Shown one piece after another: positions 47,068 to 56,505 of a stretch of DNA of 64,000 nucleotides (position 1 is its first letter; every line of letters starts with the position of its first letter). Below the pieces are notes generated by a model. The model ran no database searches, had not been told where the DNA came from, and saw only the letters and a program-made list of their open reading frames with translations. Both the position numbers and the translations under genes were made by a program. Source of the DNA: Hyphomicrobium_A sp964493785 (GTDB lineage: Bacteria; Pseudomonadota; Alphaproteobacteria; Rhizobiales; Hyphomicrobiaceae); contig CAZBPM010000003.1 of assembly GCA_964493785.1 (NCBI GenBank), positions 1-64,000 of the forward strand, given 5' to 3'.

Positions 47068-47838
47068 ATGAGCGAGCCGTCCACGCCAGATACCAGCACG
47101 ACTTTCGGGTTCCGCCGCGTCGAAGAGACCGAGCGGCAGGGCCTCGTAAACCGTGTCTTCACAAACGTGGCCGAGCGCTACGACCTGATGAACGACCTCA
47201 TGTCCGGCGGGCTGCACAGGCTGTGGAAGAGCGACTTCATCAGCGAGCTCAATCCACCGCGCGGATCGCAGGCGTTCCGACTGCTCGACGTTGCAGGCGG
47301 GACGGGCGACATAAGCTTGCGATATGCGCGCGCCAGCGGCCCCAACGCGACGGCGGTGCTCTGCGATATCAATCCCGAGATGTTGGCCGTTGGTCAGCGT
47401 CGCGTCTCCGAGGCCGGCCTCGACGGCCGCATTGAGCTGGTCGAAGGCAATGCTGAGGCGCTGCCTTTTCCCGATCGCTCTTTCGACGCCTACACGATTG
47501 CTTTCGGTATTCGCAACGTCACGCACATCGACAAAGCGCTTGCCGAGGCGTTTCGCGTGCTCAAGATCGGCGGGCGGTTCCTGTGCCTTGAATTTTCCGA
47601 GGTCCAGGTGCCGATCCTCGACCGCCTATACGACTTTCATTCGTTCGAGGTGATCCCGCGCCTGGGTCAGGCGGTCACCGGTGATGCGGAATCCTACCGC
47701 TACCTGGCGGAGAGCATCCGCAAATTCCCGAAGCAAGAGGCGTTCGCGAAGATGGTGCGCGAAGCGGGATTTGACCGCGTGAGCTACCGCAACCTCACCG
47801 GCGGCGTCGCCGCCATCCACTCCGGCTGGAAAATCTGA
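47068..47838 (+). CDS. ubiE: Ubiquinone/menaquinone C-methyltransferase UbiE
   Basis: UbiE (256 aa) is an S-adenosylmethionine methyltransferase that adds a C-methyl group in ubiquinone synthesis. The start VNRVFTNVAERYDLMNDLMSGGLHRLWK is diagnostic. The SAM-binding site is LLDVAGGTGDISLRYA, and the second signature is IAFGIRNVTHIDKALAEAFRVLKIGGRFLCLEFS. The C-terminal YRNLTGGVAAIHSGWKI is complete. In many relatives ubiB follows directly. Here a DUF2793 gene lies on the opposite strand instead. Confidence 0.97.
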   Translation: MSEPSTPDTSTTFGFRRVEETERQGLVNRVFTNVAERYDLMNDLMSGGLHRLWKSDFISELNPPRGSQAFRLLDVAGGTGDISLRYARASGPNATAVLCDINPEMLAVGQRRVSEAGLDGRIELVEGNAEALPFPDRSFDAYTIAFGIRNVTHIDKALAEAFRVLKIGGRFLCLEFSEVQVPILDRLYDFHSFEVIPRLGQAVTGDAESYRYLAESIRKFPKQEAFAKMVREAGFDRVSYRNLTGGVAAIHSGWKI

Positions 47839-47863
47839 GAGACGCCTACCTCGGTCGCCGCCA

Positions 47864-50206
47864 TCACATCCTCGCGTTGAAAATGATGCGTGCGTCCGTC
47901 GTGCCGTTGGCCTGGAAGAACACAGGCCGGCCGGCAGTGAGACCCGACGCGACGGTCGGGAACAGGTAGACGCCCCTCTGCGTCGGCACGCCGTAGGTGA
48001 AGGCAGTCACGTTCACCAGTGACACGTCGGACAAGCGCAGCGTCCAATGGCCTGCCGAGCTCAGCGTCACCACCGGCCCGGCGCGCATCTCCACCGGGAA
48101 CGTCCAGGGTATGCAGCCCTGCGTCGTGGTGTCGGCATAGCCGACCGTGTAACAGGCCTCGTAGGCATTGAGACCGCCGACGACGCGGTAGAAGCGCTGG
48201 CAGCGGATCAGCTCATCCGCCGGATCGGGCAGCTCCCACAGGGGCGAGTAGCCGATCGCGTCGGGATCGGCATAGAGGCCGAACTCGCCGAACTCGAACA
48301 CGGCCGAGCCGGTGCCCATGCCGTTGGAGACGGTCGAGGTTCCGAGATAGTGCCCGGACTGCCAGCCCGTTGTGCCGCGGAAGGTCGCGCCGCAGGCAAG
48401 GGTGATGCCGACGTAGAGGCCGACGCCGTTGTCGGTCAGCCAGGTGCCCGAGGTGTCGCCCGGGATGGCAATTTCGATGATCTCGTCGGTGTTGGCGGCC
48501 GTGGGCGAGAAATGCGCCACGTAGGAGCGGTTGAGCGCCGAGTTTCTGACGCACACGGCATAGGTGCCGGAAGGCCCCTTGAACAGGAAGCGCAAGATCG
48601 CCTGGCGGGCGCCGGCGGCGCCCCACTTCAGGTCGGCGACACTCTGGCCTTCGATCTGCGTCAGCAGCAGCAGGTATTCACCGGAGGCAAGCGAGGTGTC
48701 GGCCGTGGTGATGGTGATGCGCGCGCGGTCCCTGGCGCCGGCCGGGGTCACCGACTGCACGCGTTGCGCGGTGATGGTGCCGGCGGACGTGACGCGACGC
48801 ACCGAAAACTCGTCGGCGAGGTAGTAGATGTCCGTGGTCGCCGATGCGTTGCCGTTCTCCTGGCTGTGCTGCAGGGCGCCGTTGACGATGCGGTTGCGGC
48901 GCGCGTTCGGCAGCTCCGACCAGTCGATGGTCTTGTAGGCGCCGTCGACCACGGCGACGAGCTTGTCGCCGTTGGCGGGCGCCGCTTCAGCCGAGAGCGA
49001 GCCGGGCGCCGCGAGCGTCGTCAGGTCCGCGTCGAGCGGCTGAAACGCGGCATTGGCCGCTGAGATCGAATAGAAATCCGTGCCGGCCTCGAGGTCGAGC
49101 AATCCGCGCATGGCCGCATAGTTCGCGGCGCCGAGCAGCGACTGCGCGTTGCTCGACGGCGCGATGCCGGCAAAGGTGCCGAGGTTGGCGCTGTAGGCCT
49201 GCACGTTGCTGCCTATGGCGACGCCGAGCGTCGCCCGCGCCGTCGCGGCGTCGGCATCGTCGAGCACCGAGCGCGCAAAGGCCGTGCAGGCGATCTCCTC
49301 GACGTCGCCGGCGCCGGACGTGGCGCGGCCGAGCAGCTTGTCGGTCGCCGAGACGTTCTGCAGCTTGGCGTAGGTGATGGCGTCGTTCGGCACATTGGCC
49401 TTGGCCTGGCCGCTGGTCGCATAGTCCCAGGCAAGCGTCGCCGTATCGGTCAGCACCCGTTCGGCCGAGAGGGTGCCGTTGGACGACTTGACGATGTATT
49501 CGGCGTCGGTCGGCGCACCGCCTCCACCGCCGCCAATCGACGTGTTCGGGAACGAGACCTCGCCCGTGTCCTTGTCGATGACGATCGCCTCGTTCCAGAC
49601 GGAGCCATCGGCGCTGACCTTGAAATGGTAATCGTCGTCGCCGGTGAGCCCCATCTCGGCGCGCCCGGAGAAGCCCGTCTGGTACAGCAGGCTCGCGGTG
49701 TCGCCGGCGGTGTTCTTGTTGATCTTGAGCTGGTGCCCGTTGCCGTCGTGATTGAGCAGCGTCGCCGGCGCATTGACCGACAGTCGGTTCGTGGTGTCCG
49801 CAGTGGCGCCGTTAATGGCGACGGTATCGAATTCGGGATCAGTTTCGGAGCCGCCACCACCTTCGCCTGTGCTCAGGGTGCTCCATGCGGATCCGTCCCA
49901 AACGACCGCGATGTCCTCGTCGGCAACCCAGGCGATCCATCCCTCGTTCGGCGGATAGATCATCCACGCCCCGTCCTGATAGGCAGCGACGGCACGCGCG
50001 TGGCCGCTCCAGGCACCTGTCGGACTCGAGCCGACGATATAGCGCGCGCCTTCGGCAGGGCTATCGGGCGGAGCGTTCAAGTTCCGGTCGAGCACAGAGA
50101 GCTGCACAATCGCATCGATGGCGCGGATGGCCTCGTTGTGCGTGACGTGCTTCTGGGATTGGGCCGCCATGATGTAGGGCAGGCCGAGGTTGGGCGTATC
50201 GTCCAC
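47864..50206 (-). CDS. Phage-tail-like protein with N-terminal DUF2793 domain
   Basis: The protein (780 aa) starts with a DUF2793 domain (VDDTPNLGLPYIMAAQSQKHVTHNEAIRAIDAIVQL), a family found next to prophage and gene transfer agent tail genes. The middle has phage-fibre-like repeats rich in Ala, Gly and Thr (ATARATLGVAIG; DLTTLAAPGSLSAEAAPANGD). The C-terminal half resembles a tail fibre or carbohydrate-binding tip. The GTG at 50206 follows AGGA. It stands alone between ubiE and rpe with no other phage gene near, which suggests a domesticated or stranded phage element. Confidence 0.8.
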   Translation of the reverse strand: MDDTPNLGLPYIMAAQSQKHVTHNEAIRAIDAIVQLSVLDRNLNAPPDSPAEGARYIVGSSPTGAWSGHARAVAAYQDGAWMIYPPNEGWIAWVADEDIAVVWDGSAWSTLSTGEGGGGSETDPEFDTVAINGATADTTNRLSVNAPATLLNHDGNGHQLKINKNTAGDTASLLYQTGFSGRAEMGLTGDDDYHFKVSADGSVWNEAIVIDKDTGEVSFPNTSIGGGGGGAPTDAEYIVKSSNGTLSAERVLTDTATLAWDYATSGQAKANVPNDAITYAKLQNVSATDKLLGRATSGAGDVEEIACTAFARSVLDDADAATARATLGVAIGSNVQAYSANLGTFAGIAPSSNAQSLLGAANYAAMRGLLDLEAGTDFYSISAANAAFQPLDADLTTLAAPGSLSAEAAPANGDKLVAVVDGAYKTIDWSELPNARRNRIVNGALQHSQENGNASATTDIYYLADEFSVRRVTSAGTITAQRVQSVTPAGARDRARITITTADTSLASGEYLLLLTQIEGQSVADLKWGAAGARQAILRFLFKGPSGTYAVCVRNSALNRSYVAHFSPTAANTDEIIEIAIPGDTSGTWLTDNGVGLYVGITLACGATFRGTTGWQSGHYLGTSTVSNGMGTGSAVFEFGEFGLYADPDAIGYSPLWELPDPADELIRCQRFYRVVGGLNAYEACYTVGYADTTTQGCIPWTFPVEMRAGPVVTLSSAGHWTLRLSDVSLVNVTAFTYGVPTQRGVYLFPTVASGLTAGRPVFFQANGTTDARIIFNARM

Positions 50207-50280
50207 GCGATCCTCGCAACACAAATTCGTTGCGTGAGATTAGGCGCGGTGGCGAACCCCGGGGATATTGATGATGCCGA

Positions 50281-50970
50281 TCAGGCGGCTTGCTTGCCGC
50301 GCGCGCGATCAGCGGCCGTGCGGATGGCGGTGATGTTGGCAGCGTAGGAGTCGCGCGTCCCACCTTTGAAGACAGCCGAGCCTGCCACCAGCACATTGGC
50401 GCCGGCCGCGGCGACGAGCGGAGCCGTTTCCGGGGTGATGCCGCCGTCGATCTCGATATCGATCGGACGCGATCCGATCATCTGCTTCACGCGGCGGACC
50501 TTCTCGACCATTGCCGGGATGAAGCTCTGGCCGCCGAAGCCGGGGTTGACCGTCATGATCAGGACGAGATCGAGGCGGTCGAGCACGTAGGCGATGCTGT
50601 CCTCGGGCGTTGCCGGATTGATTGCGACGCCGGCCTTCTTGCCCAGGGCCTTTATCGTCTGCAGCGAGCGATCGAGATGCGGGCCGGCTTCGGGGTGCAC
50701 CGTGATGATGTCGGCGCCTGCATCGGCGAAAGCTTCGAGGAAAGGGTCGGCCGGCGCGATCATAAGATGCACGTCGAAAATCTTCTTCGAGTGAGGGCGA
50801 AGCGCCTTGATGATCGGAGGCCCGAACGTGATGTTAGGCACGAAGTGGCCGTCCATGACATCGAGATGGATCCAGTCGGCTCCAGCGGCCTCGACGGTCG
50901 CGACCTCCTCCTTCAGCCGGCTGAAATCGGCGGATAGGATCGAGGGAGCAATGGTAACGGAGCCGGCCAT
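50281..50970 (-). CDS. rpe: Ribulose-phosphate 3-epimerase
   Basis: Rpe (229 aa) interconverts ribulose 5-phosphate and xylulose 5-phosphate. It is a TIM barrel with IAPSILSADFSRLKEE, HLDVMDGHFVPNITFGP, LIMTVNPGFGGQSFI and the phosphate-binding IEIDGGITPETAP plus AGSAVF near the end. The ATG at 50970 follows GGAGGA. It lies close to prk (112 nt) and fbp on the same strand, so it probably belongs to a Calvin-cycle group. Confidence 0.96.
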   Translation of the reverse strand: MAGSVTIAPSILSADFSRLKEEVATVEAAGADWIHLDVMDGHFVPNITFGPPIIKALRPHSKKIFDVHLMIAPADPFLEAFADAGADIITVHPEAGPHLDRSLQTIKALGKKAGVAINPATPEDSIAYVLDRLDLVLIMTVNPGFGGQSFIPAMVEKVRRVKQMIGSRPIDIEIDGGITPETAPLVAAAGANVLVAGSAVFKGGTRDSYAANITAIRTAADRARGKQAA

Positions 50971-51082
50971 CAACAGATCCTCCGAATGGGGGCGTCGCGC
51001 GGATTCCAGTTTAGCTAACGTAAGCCTCTATTTCCAACAACGCGGCAGCTCGGCCCACTCGCCGACCCTGTGCATAAAGCTG

Positions 51083-51955
51083 TCAGGCGCGGCGCTTGCG
51101 CTCAACCAGGGCGAGGATGTGCGGTGTCAGGATGAGCTGCATGGCCAGGTCGAGCTTGCCGCCAGGAATGACGATCGAGTTCGCACGCGACATGAAGCTC
51201 TCCGGGATCATCGACAGAAGATAGGGGAAGTCGATGCCGCGCGGGTCGCGGAAGCGGATGATGACCATCGACTCGTCCGGCGTCGGGATCCAACGCGAGA
51301 CGAACGGGTTAGATGTGTCGACGGTCGGGACGCGCTGGAAGTTGATGTCTGTCTCGGTGAACTGCGGGCAGATGTAGTTCACATAATCAGGCATCCGGGT
51401 GAGAATCGCATCGACGGCCTCGTCGTGCGAGTAACCGCGGATCGACTTGTCGCGGATCAGCTTCTGGATCCATTCGAGGTTGATGACGGGCACGACGCCG
51501 ATCTTCAAATCGGCATGCTTGGCGATGTTCACCGATTGCGTGACGACCGCGCCATGTAGACCCTCGTAGAAGAGAAGATCGGTGCCGCGTGGCAGATCCT
51601 CCCACGCCGTGAAGGTGCCGACCGGGGCACCAAGACGAACAGCGTCTTGCTCCTCGTGGATGTAGTGGCGCGTCCGGCCCCGTCCGTGCTCGCCGTAAGT
51701 TCGGAAAACCTCCTCGAGATCGTCGAGCAGGTTTGCCTCCTCGCCAAAGTGGCTGAAGTGGTTGTTACCCTTCAGGCGTGCCTCGACCGTCGCCTGCTCC
51801 ATCTCGACGCGGCCGTAGCGATGAAACGCATCGCCCTCGATGAAAGCGGCGGTGATGTGCTCGCGGCGGAAGATGTTGTCGAAGGTCTGGCGCACCGAGG
51901 TGGTGCCAGCGCCAGACGATCCTGTGACCGAGATGATGGGGTGCTTTGCTGACAT
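51083..51955 (-). CDS. prk: Phosphoribulokinase
   Basis: The enzyme (290 aa) phosphorylates ribulose 5-phosphate to ribulose 1,5-bisphosphate, the substrate of RuBisCO. It is the bacterial type I form: P-loop VTGSSGAGTTSVRQTFDNIF, FIEGDAFHRYGRVEM, the catalytic base in LLFYEGLHGAVVT, and IQKLIRDKSIRGYSHDEAVDAIL. The start is ATG at 51955. It lies between fbp and rpe, so the three genes fit a Calvin-Benson operon. No RuBisCO gene is inside the window. Confidence 0.96.
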   Translation of the reverse strand: MSAKHPIISVTGSSGAGTTSVRQTFDNIFRREHITAAFIEGDAFHRYGRVEMEQATVEARLKGNNHFSHFGEEANLLDDLEEVFRTYGEHGRGRTRHYIHEEQDAVRLGAPVGTFTAWEDLPRGTDLLFYEGLHGAVVTQSVNIAKHADLKIGVVPVINLEWIQKLIRDKSIRGYSHDEAVDAILTRMPDYVNYICPQFTETDINFQRVPTVDTSNPFVSRWIPTPDESMVIIRFRDPRGIDFPYLLSMIPESFMSRANSIVIPGGKLDLAMQLILTPHILALVERKRRA

Positions 51956-51990
51956 GACGGCCGGAATAGTGCCCTATAATTATTGATTAA

Positions 51991-53031
51991 TTAGAAGCGC
52001 AGGAGACCGCGGCGACTGAATAGCGGCGAGCGCTCGCCCCGGACCTGCCTTCCATCGTGAAGGCGAACCACGTGTTCCACCTCATAGCGCGAGCCGGCAA
52101 TGAGGGGCACCCGCTGGTGCAGAGACGTCGGCTTGACCTCGAGAGCGCGTTCGCGGCCGGTCGAAGCGGCGCCGCCCGCCTGCTCGATGATCCATGCGAT
52201 CGGGTTTGCCTCGTAGATCAGGCGCAGCCTGCCATCGCTGAAGCCGCGACGCTTGTCGCCGGGATACAGGTATATGCCGCCGCGCGAGATGATCCGGTAG
52301 ATGTCGGCCACGGGTGAGCCGGTCCAGCGCATGTTGAAGTCGCGGCCGCGCGGGCCTTCCTTGCCGCGGCGGCAGTCCTCGACGTAGGTGCGGATAGGAT
52401 CTTCCCAGTGGCGCGTATTGGAATCGTTGATCGCGTACTCGCTCGTGCGCGGCGGGATCTCCACCTTCGGGTGGGTCAGCAGGAATGTGCCGGAGCGGCG
52501 ATCCAGAGTGAATATCTGAGTGCCGGCCCCCACGGTGGCGATGAGGACAGTCTGCGGGCCGTACACGAAGAAGCCGCCGGCAAGCTGGTTGACACCGGGT
52601 TGAAGGAACGCGGACGGGTCTTCGTTGTGCTCGAGCGCGGGGAGAACCGTGAAAATCGTGCCGATGGAGGCGTTGGCGTCAATGTTCGAGGAACCATCCA
52701 GCGGGTCGACGGCAACGAGGAGGGGGGCTTTCTCATCGAGCAGCAGGGGCCCGTCCATTTCCTCGGAGGCTACCGACGCCACGGGGGCCGACCGCAGTGC
52801 CTGGACGATGCGGTTGTTCGCAAGGACGTCGATCTCCTTCTGATCGTCACCCTCTCCCTGCCGGCCGGTCGAGCTGCCCAACGGCCCGGCGAGGGCGCCC
52901 TGCCCGAGAAGCTCGGACAGCTCCGTCGCCGCGCTCGCCAGCGCCTCGATGGTTGCCGCGACAGCAAGGCGGGCCGGACGTTTCCCCGCCCAGCGTGCGA
53001 AATAAGCCGAAAGTAGCTGTGGCTGGTTCAT
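51991..53031 (-). CDS. fbp: Class I fructose-1,6-bisphosphatase
   Basis: The enzyme (346 aa) hydrolyses fructose 1,6-bisphosphate in gluconeogenesis and the Calvin cycle. The metal-binding signature is VDPLDGSSNIDANASIGTIF, and the sugar-binding region has RWTGSPVADIYRIISRGGIYLYPGD. ASEEMDGP supplies further metal ligands. The ATG at 53031 is chosen because the longer frame upstream reads like noncoding leader. It lies 35 nt upstream of prk on the same strand, so the order fbp-prk-rpe is consistent with one transcript. Confidence 0.95.
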   Translation of the reverse strand: MNQPQLLSAYFARWAGKRPARLAVAATIEALASAATELSELLGQGALAGPLGSSTGRQGEGDDQKEIDVLANNRIVQALRSAPVASVASEEMDGPLLLDEKAPLLVAVDPLDGSSNIDANASIGTIFTVLPALEHNEDPSAFLQPGVNQLAGGFFVYGPQTVLIATVGAGTQIFTLDRRSGTFLLTHPKVEIPPRTSEYAINDSNTRHWEDPIRTYVEDCRRGKEGPRGRDFNMRWTGSPVADIYRIISRGGIYLYPGDKRRGFSDGRLRLIYEANPIAWIIEQAGGAASTGRERALEVKPTSLHQRVPLIAGSRYEVEHVVRLHDGRQVRGERSPLFSRRGLLRF

Positions 53032-53330
53032 CCTTGCGCCGTCCCCTCGGCATGCGCTGCCGCTGCGATTCCGGGCCGTTCGGGGCCACTTGCAACGATC
53101 TATGCCATGCAGGTGACCAATGATCGAGCGCGCATAGCTTTTTTCGTTATGGGGTGAGGAGTTATCCAGCCTCCTTCCGGCCCTCGCCAGCGCGGGATTG
53201 CTCCACACTTGTGCGCGCGCATACATCCGGCTTGACCAAGCCGCCTCACGCACTACAACTTATAATTGTATTTCTGCATAGGTACGCGCAAAGACTGCTC
53301 CGTGGCTTCGATACCGGTGCCTTGAGGGAA

Positions 53331-54287
53331 ATGTCGGGCAGGCTTGGCACAGGCATCAACAGGCAAGTCCTACGCGTGGCGGTCGCCCTGGCAGGCGGTG
53401 GCAGACTGGGCGCCGTTGCAGCTCAAACCGCGGCGCTCAATCTCCTGGCCCTCACCGGCCCCGCATACATGCTGGCGCTGTTCGGCGGCGCCGTGCAGGC
53501 GGACGCGTACGGCGAACTCATAGTAGCGACCACCATCATGCTGGGGTTGTATGGACTCAGCGCGGCGGTAGACATCGTACGGCAGAAGAACGTCACGCAT
53601 TGCGCCCTGCGCATCGAGCGCGGGGCCACTTGGCTCGCCAGAAGAGCTGGGCCGGGCGCAGCGAAAGAACTGGGCGTCTTCGGGCCGTTGGCACGGGGGC
53701 CGGTTCCCGCCGCCCTCTGCGACCTGCCGCTCGTTCCGCTCTATCTCGCAGTTCTCTACCTATGCCATCCCGCGCTCGGGCTGCTCGCTGCAGGGGGCGC
53801 CGGATCGATCATCGGATGTATCGCGCTGATGGAACGTTGTGCCGGCCGGCTCAAAAGCTCGCGGCGGCGTCCCATTCGATACGATGCGTCGCTGCAGCGC
53901 CCCGCACTGTCAGCATGCGCACTGCGTGCCCTGCGACCAGCGCTTCAGTCGACCATGATCGGGCTGGGTGCCTACCTCGTGGCGGCGGGCGCGTGCCACC
54001 CCGCCAGCGTTCTCGCGGCAGCGATTTTGCTGCCCCGCGTGTTGGGGCCGCTGGAAACCATCACGGCCAACCGCAAACCGATCAGGCAGGCCTACGCAAG
54101 CGCGTTGAGGCTGGCGACGAACAGCAGACCCGCAAACGGGGTGGGCGAAGCGCGGTGCGGAAGCCCGCAACACCAAATTTCCATCCCGGTGCTGCGGGTC
54201 GTGCTGCGAACCAGCCCTTACGCGCGCAAAGCGACAGGAGTGGATGAAAGGTCGATGTCGTCTGACTTGCGGCCGACGGCCCAGTAA
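53331..54287 (+). CDS. Permease remnant of a type I secretion ABC transporter, no ATPase domain
   Basis: This frame (318 aa) matches the membrane part of PrtD/HlyB-type secretion transporters: ALNLLALTGPAYMLALFGGAVQ, GLYGLSAAVDIVRQK, CDLPLVPLYLAVLYLCHPALGLLA and LRPALQSTMIGLGAYLVAAGACHPASVLAAAILLPRVLGPLET. No Walker A, signature or Walker B motif follows, and the middle part is shorter than usual. The end overlaps 70 bases of the convergent ugd gene. It therefore looks like a decayed or truncated transporter. The ATG at 53331 has only a crowded ribosome binding site, so the start is uncertain. Confidence 0.6.
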   Translation: MSGRLGTGINRQVLRVAVALAGGGRLGAVAAQTAALNLLALTGPAYMLALFGGAVQADAYGELIVATTIMLGLYGLSAAVDIVRQKNVTHCALRIERGATWLARRAGPGAAKELGVFGPLARGPVPAALCDLPLVPLYLAVLYLCHPALGLLAAGGAGSIIGCIALMERCAGRLKSSRRRPIRYDASLQRPALSACALRALRPALQSTMIGLGAYLVAAGACHPASVLAAAILLPRVLGPLETITANRKPIRQAYASALRLATNSRPANGVGEARCGSPQHQISIPVLRVVLRTSPYARKATGVDERSMSSDLRPTAQ

Positions 54288-55567
54288 CGGAAGCCCGCGG
54301 CGTGCGCCAAGTCTGGCGAATAGACGTTTCTCAAGTCGACGAGCATGTCGCCGCGCATCTTTGCCTTGGCCACGACCAAGTCGAGGCCGCGGAACTCGTT
54401 CCACTCGGTGACCGTGACGAGGACGTCGGCTCCTGTGGCTGCATCAAGGGCGCTATCGCACCAGACGACGCCAGGCAGAAGCGGATCGGCCTGCTTACGG
54501 CCCTGCGGATCGACGACGCGCACGGTTGCCCCGCGCTCCTGCAGCATGGGAACGATCACCAGGCTCGGCGCGTCGCGCATGTCGTCGGTATTGGGCTTGA
54601 AGGTGACGCCGAGGATCGCAATCGTCTTGCCGCGCACCGCACCGCCGGCTGCCGCCTCGATACGGTGAGCCATGGCGATCTTGCGCTCGTCGTTGACCCG
54701 CTGCACCTGCTCGATAATCGACACGGGTGCCTTGTGCTCACGTGCGGTGCGAATGAGGGCCGAGACGTCCTTGGGGAAGCACGAGCCGCCGTAGCCGGGG
54801 CCTGGGTGAAGGAACTTATCGCCGATGCGGCGATCCTTGCCGATCGCGGAGGCGACTTCCTGAACGTTGGCGCCCACTTCCTCGCATAGGTCAGCGACCT
54901 CGTTGATGAAGCTGATCTTGAGTGCGAGGAAGGCGTTCGCCGCGTACTTGGCGAGCTCGGCCGACTCGCGGCCGACGAACATGACGGGAGCGCTGCGCAG
55001 GGCGAGAGGCTTGTAGAGCCGGCCCATGACCTCCTCTGCGCGCTCGTCGTCGGTGCCGATGAGAACGCGGTCGGGGTGCATGAAGTCGCCGATGGCGGAG
55101 CCTTCGCGGAGGAACTCGGGATTGGAGCATACCGCGAACTCACCATCGGGCCGGGCAGCGCGCAGGCGGCGCTCAATCTCGCGGCTGGTGCCGACGGGAA
55201 CCGTCGACTTGGTGACGATCACGGTGAAGCCGTTGAGGTGCGGGGCGATCTCGTCGACCGCAGCATAGACGTAGGATAGGTCGGCGTAGCCGTCGCCGCG
55301 GCGCATGGGCGTGCCGACCGCTAGCAAGATGACGTCGGCGCTGCTCGCCGCAGCGCCGAGGCTGTCGGTGAACACGAGGCGCCCGGCCTGCATGTTCCGC
55401 TGCACTAGATCGTCGAGGCCCGGCTCGTAGATCGGGGACTTGCCGGCCTTCAGCTCGGCGAGGCGCTGCGGATCCTTGTCAACGCAGGTGACCGTCCAGC
55501 CGAACTCGGAAAAACATGCCGCGGAGACGAGGCCGACGTAGCCGGCACCAACCATGCAGATGTTCAA
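54218..55567 (-). CDS. ugd: UDP-glucose 6-dehydrogenase
   Basis: The enzyme (449 aa) oxidises UDP-glucose to UDP-glucuronate for polysaccharide synthesis. The NAD site is MNICMVGAGYVGLVSAACFSE. The catalytic cysteine is in HPGPGYGGSCFPKDVSAL, and the region VTKSTVPVGTSREIE is typical. It starts with TTG after GGGAGGAAG, the only well-placed site. No other polysaccharide genes are adjacent in the window. Confidence 0.95.
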   Translation of the reverse strand: MNICMVGAGYVGLVSAACFSEFGWTVTCVDKDPQRLAELKAGKSPIYEPGLDDLVQRNMQAGRLVFTDSLGAAASSADVILLAVGTPMRRGDGYADLSYVYAAVDEIAPHLNGFTVIVTKSTVPVGTSREIERRLRAARPDGEFAVCSNPEFLREGSAIGDFMHPDRVLIGTDDERAEEVMGRLYKPLALRSAPVMFVGRESAELAKYAANAFLALKISFINEVADLCEEVGANVQEVASAIGKDRRIGDKFLHPGPGYGGSCFPKDVSALIRTAREHKAPVSIIEQVQRVNDERKIAMAHRIEAAAGGAVRGKTIAILGVTFKPNTDDMRDAPSLVIVPMLQERGATVRVVDPQGRKQADPLLPGVVWCDSALDAATGADVLVTVTEWNEFRGLDLVVAKAKMRGDMLVDLRNVYSPDLAHAAGFRYWAVGRKSDDIDLSSTPVALRA

Positions 55568-55720
55568 ATCTTCCTCCCGAGCTTTGGCGCTGCAATAGGC
55601 CCTGCCTGCTCCAGGTTGAAGCAGCAGCTTTCACCGCGCTAGCCCAACCGGCGTCGCGATGCAATTGCGGCGTAATCACACTCACGGCTCTAACTGGCCG
55701 TTCCTGTGGACCCGCCGGCA

Positions 55721-56458
55721 CTAAACGTTGAATTCATCGATCTTCGTAAAGGCGCCGCGCAGTGCTTCAGACCACGCCTGCGACAGCTTCTTGAAGTATT
55801 CGTCGTCCTGGTAGATTCGCTTTTCGCGGGTGAGGTCGAGGCTGTCTCTCTCATAAAGCACGATGTCGATGGGCATCCCCACCGACAAGTTGGAGCGCAG
55901 GGTCGAATCAAAGCTGAGCAAGATCAGCTTGGCCGCTTCGCCCAGCCGCATCGTCGGCTGCGCCACTCGATCGAGAATCGGCTTGCCGTATTTGTGCTCG
56001 CCGATCTGGAAAAAAGGTGTCTCGTCCGTCGCCTCAATGAAGTTGCCTTCGGAATAGACCTGGAAAAGCCGCGGCCGCTCGTGCCCGATCTGACCTCCAA
56101 GTATGAAGGATCCCGAGAACCCGGTTTTCGTTGCCTCGAGGGCCGGACCGTCGATGGCGCGCACTGCACGCACCGAATCGCCGACTAGACGGGCGGCACG
56201 GTACATCGAAGGGACGTTGAAGAGGTTTGGCGCGGCAGGATCAGCATCCTCCTCCGAGAGCTGTTCGCTCAGGAGGCTCACCACCGATTGCGTAAGAGAC
56301 AGATTGCCGGCCGTGAGCAAAACGATGACGCGCTCGCCAGGCTTCTTCCACGTATGAACCTTCCGGAACTGCGCGACATTGTCGACGCCGGCATTGGTGC
56401 GGGTGTCGGCAGCGAACACCAGGCCGCGATTGAGCCGCAAGGCCACGCAATAGGTCAT
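55721..56458 (-). CDS. Anbu, proteasome-like Ntn hydrolase
   Basis: This protein (245 aa) is a bacterial proteasome relative, distinct from HslV and from actinobacterial 20S subunits. The sequence begins MTYCVALRLNRGLVFAADTRTNAG; removal of Met exposes Thr2 as the N-terminal nucleophile, and D18 and K33 complete the proteasome-type active site. It is longer than HslV by about 65 residues. It is the last gene of a cluster with transglutaminase-like, alpha-E and ATP-grasp genes, the defining neighbours of Anbu. The natural substrate is unknown. Confidence 0.92.
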   Translation of the reverse strand: MTYCVALRLNRGLVFAADTRTNAGVDNVAQFRKVHTWKKPGERVIVLLTAGNLSLTQSVVSLLSEQLSEEDADPAAPNLFNVPSMYRAARLVGDSVRAVRAIDGPALEATKTGFSGSFILGGQIGHERPRLFQVYSEGNFIEATDETPFFQIGEHKYGKPILDRVAQPTMRLGEAAKLILLSFDSTLRSNLSVGMPIDIVLYERDSLDLTREKRIYQDDEYFKKLSQAWSEALRGAFTKIDEFNV

Positions 56459-56505
56459 CGATCAGTCCCCGTCCGCAGTAAAATGCCCGGTTTCACCTCA
56501 AGGGG

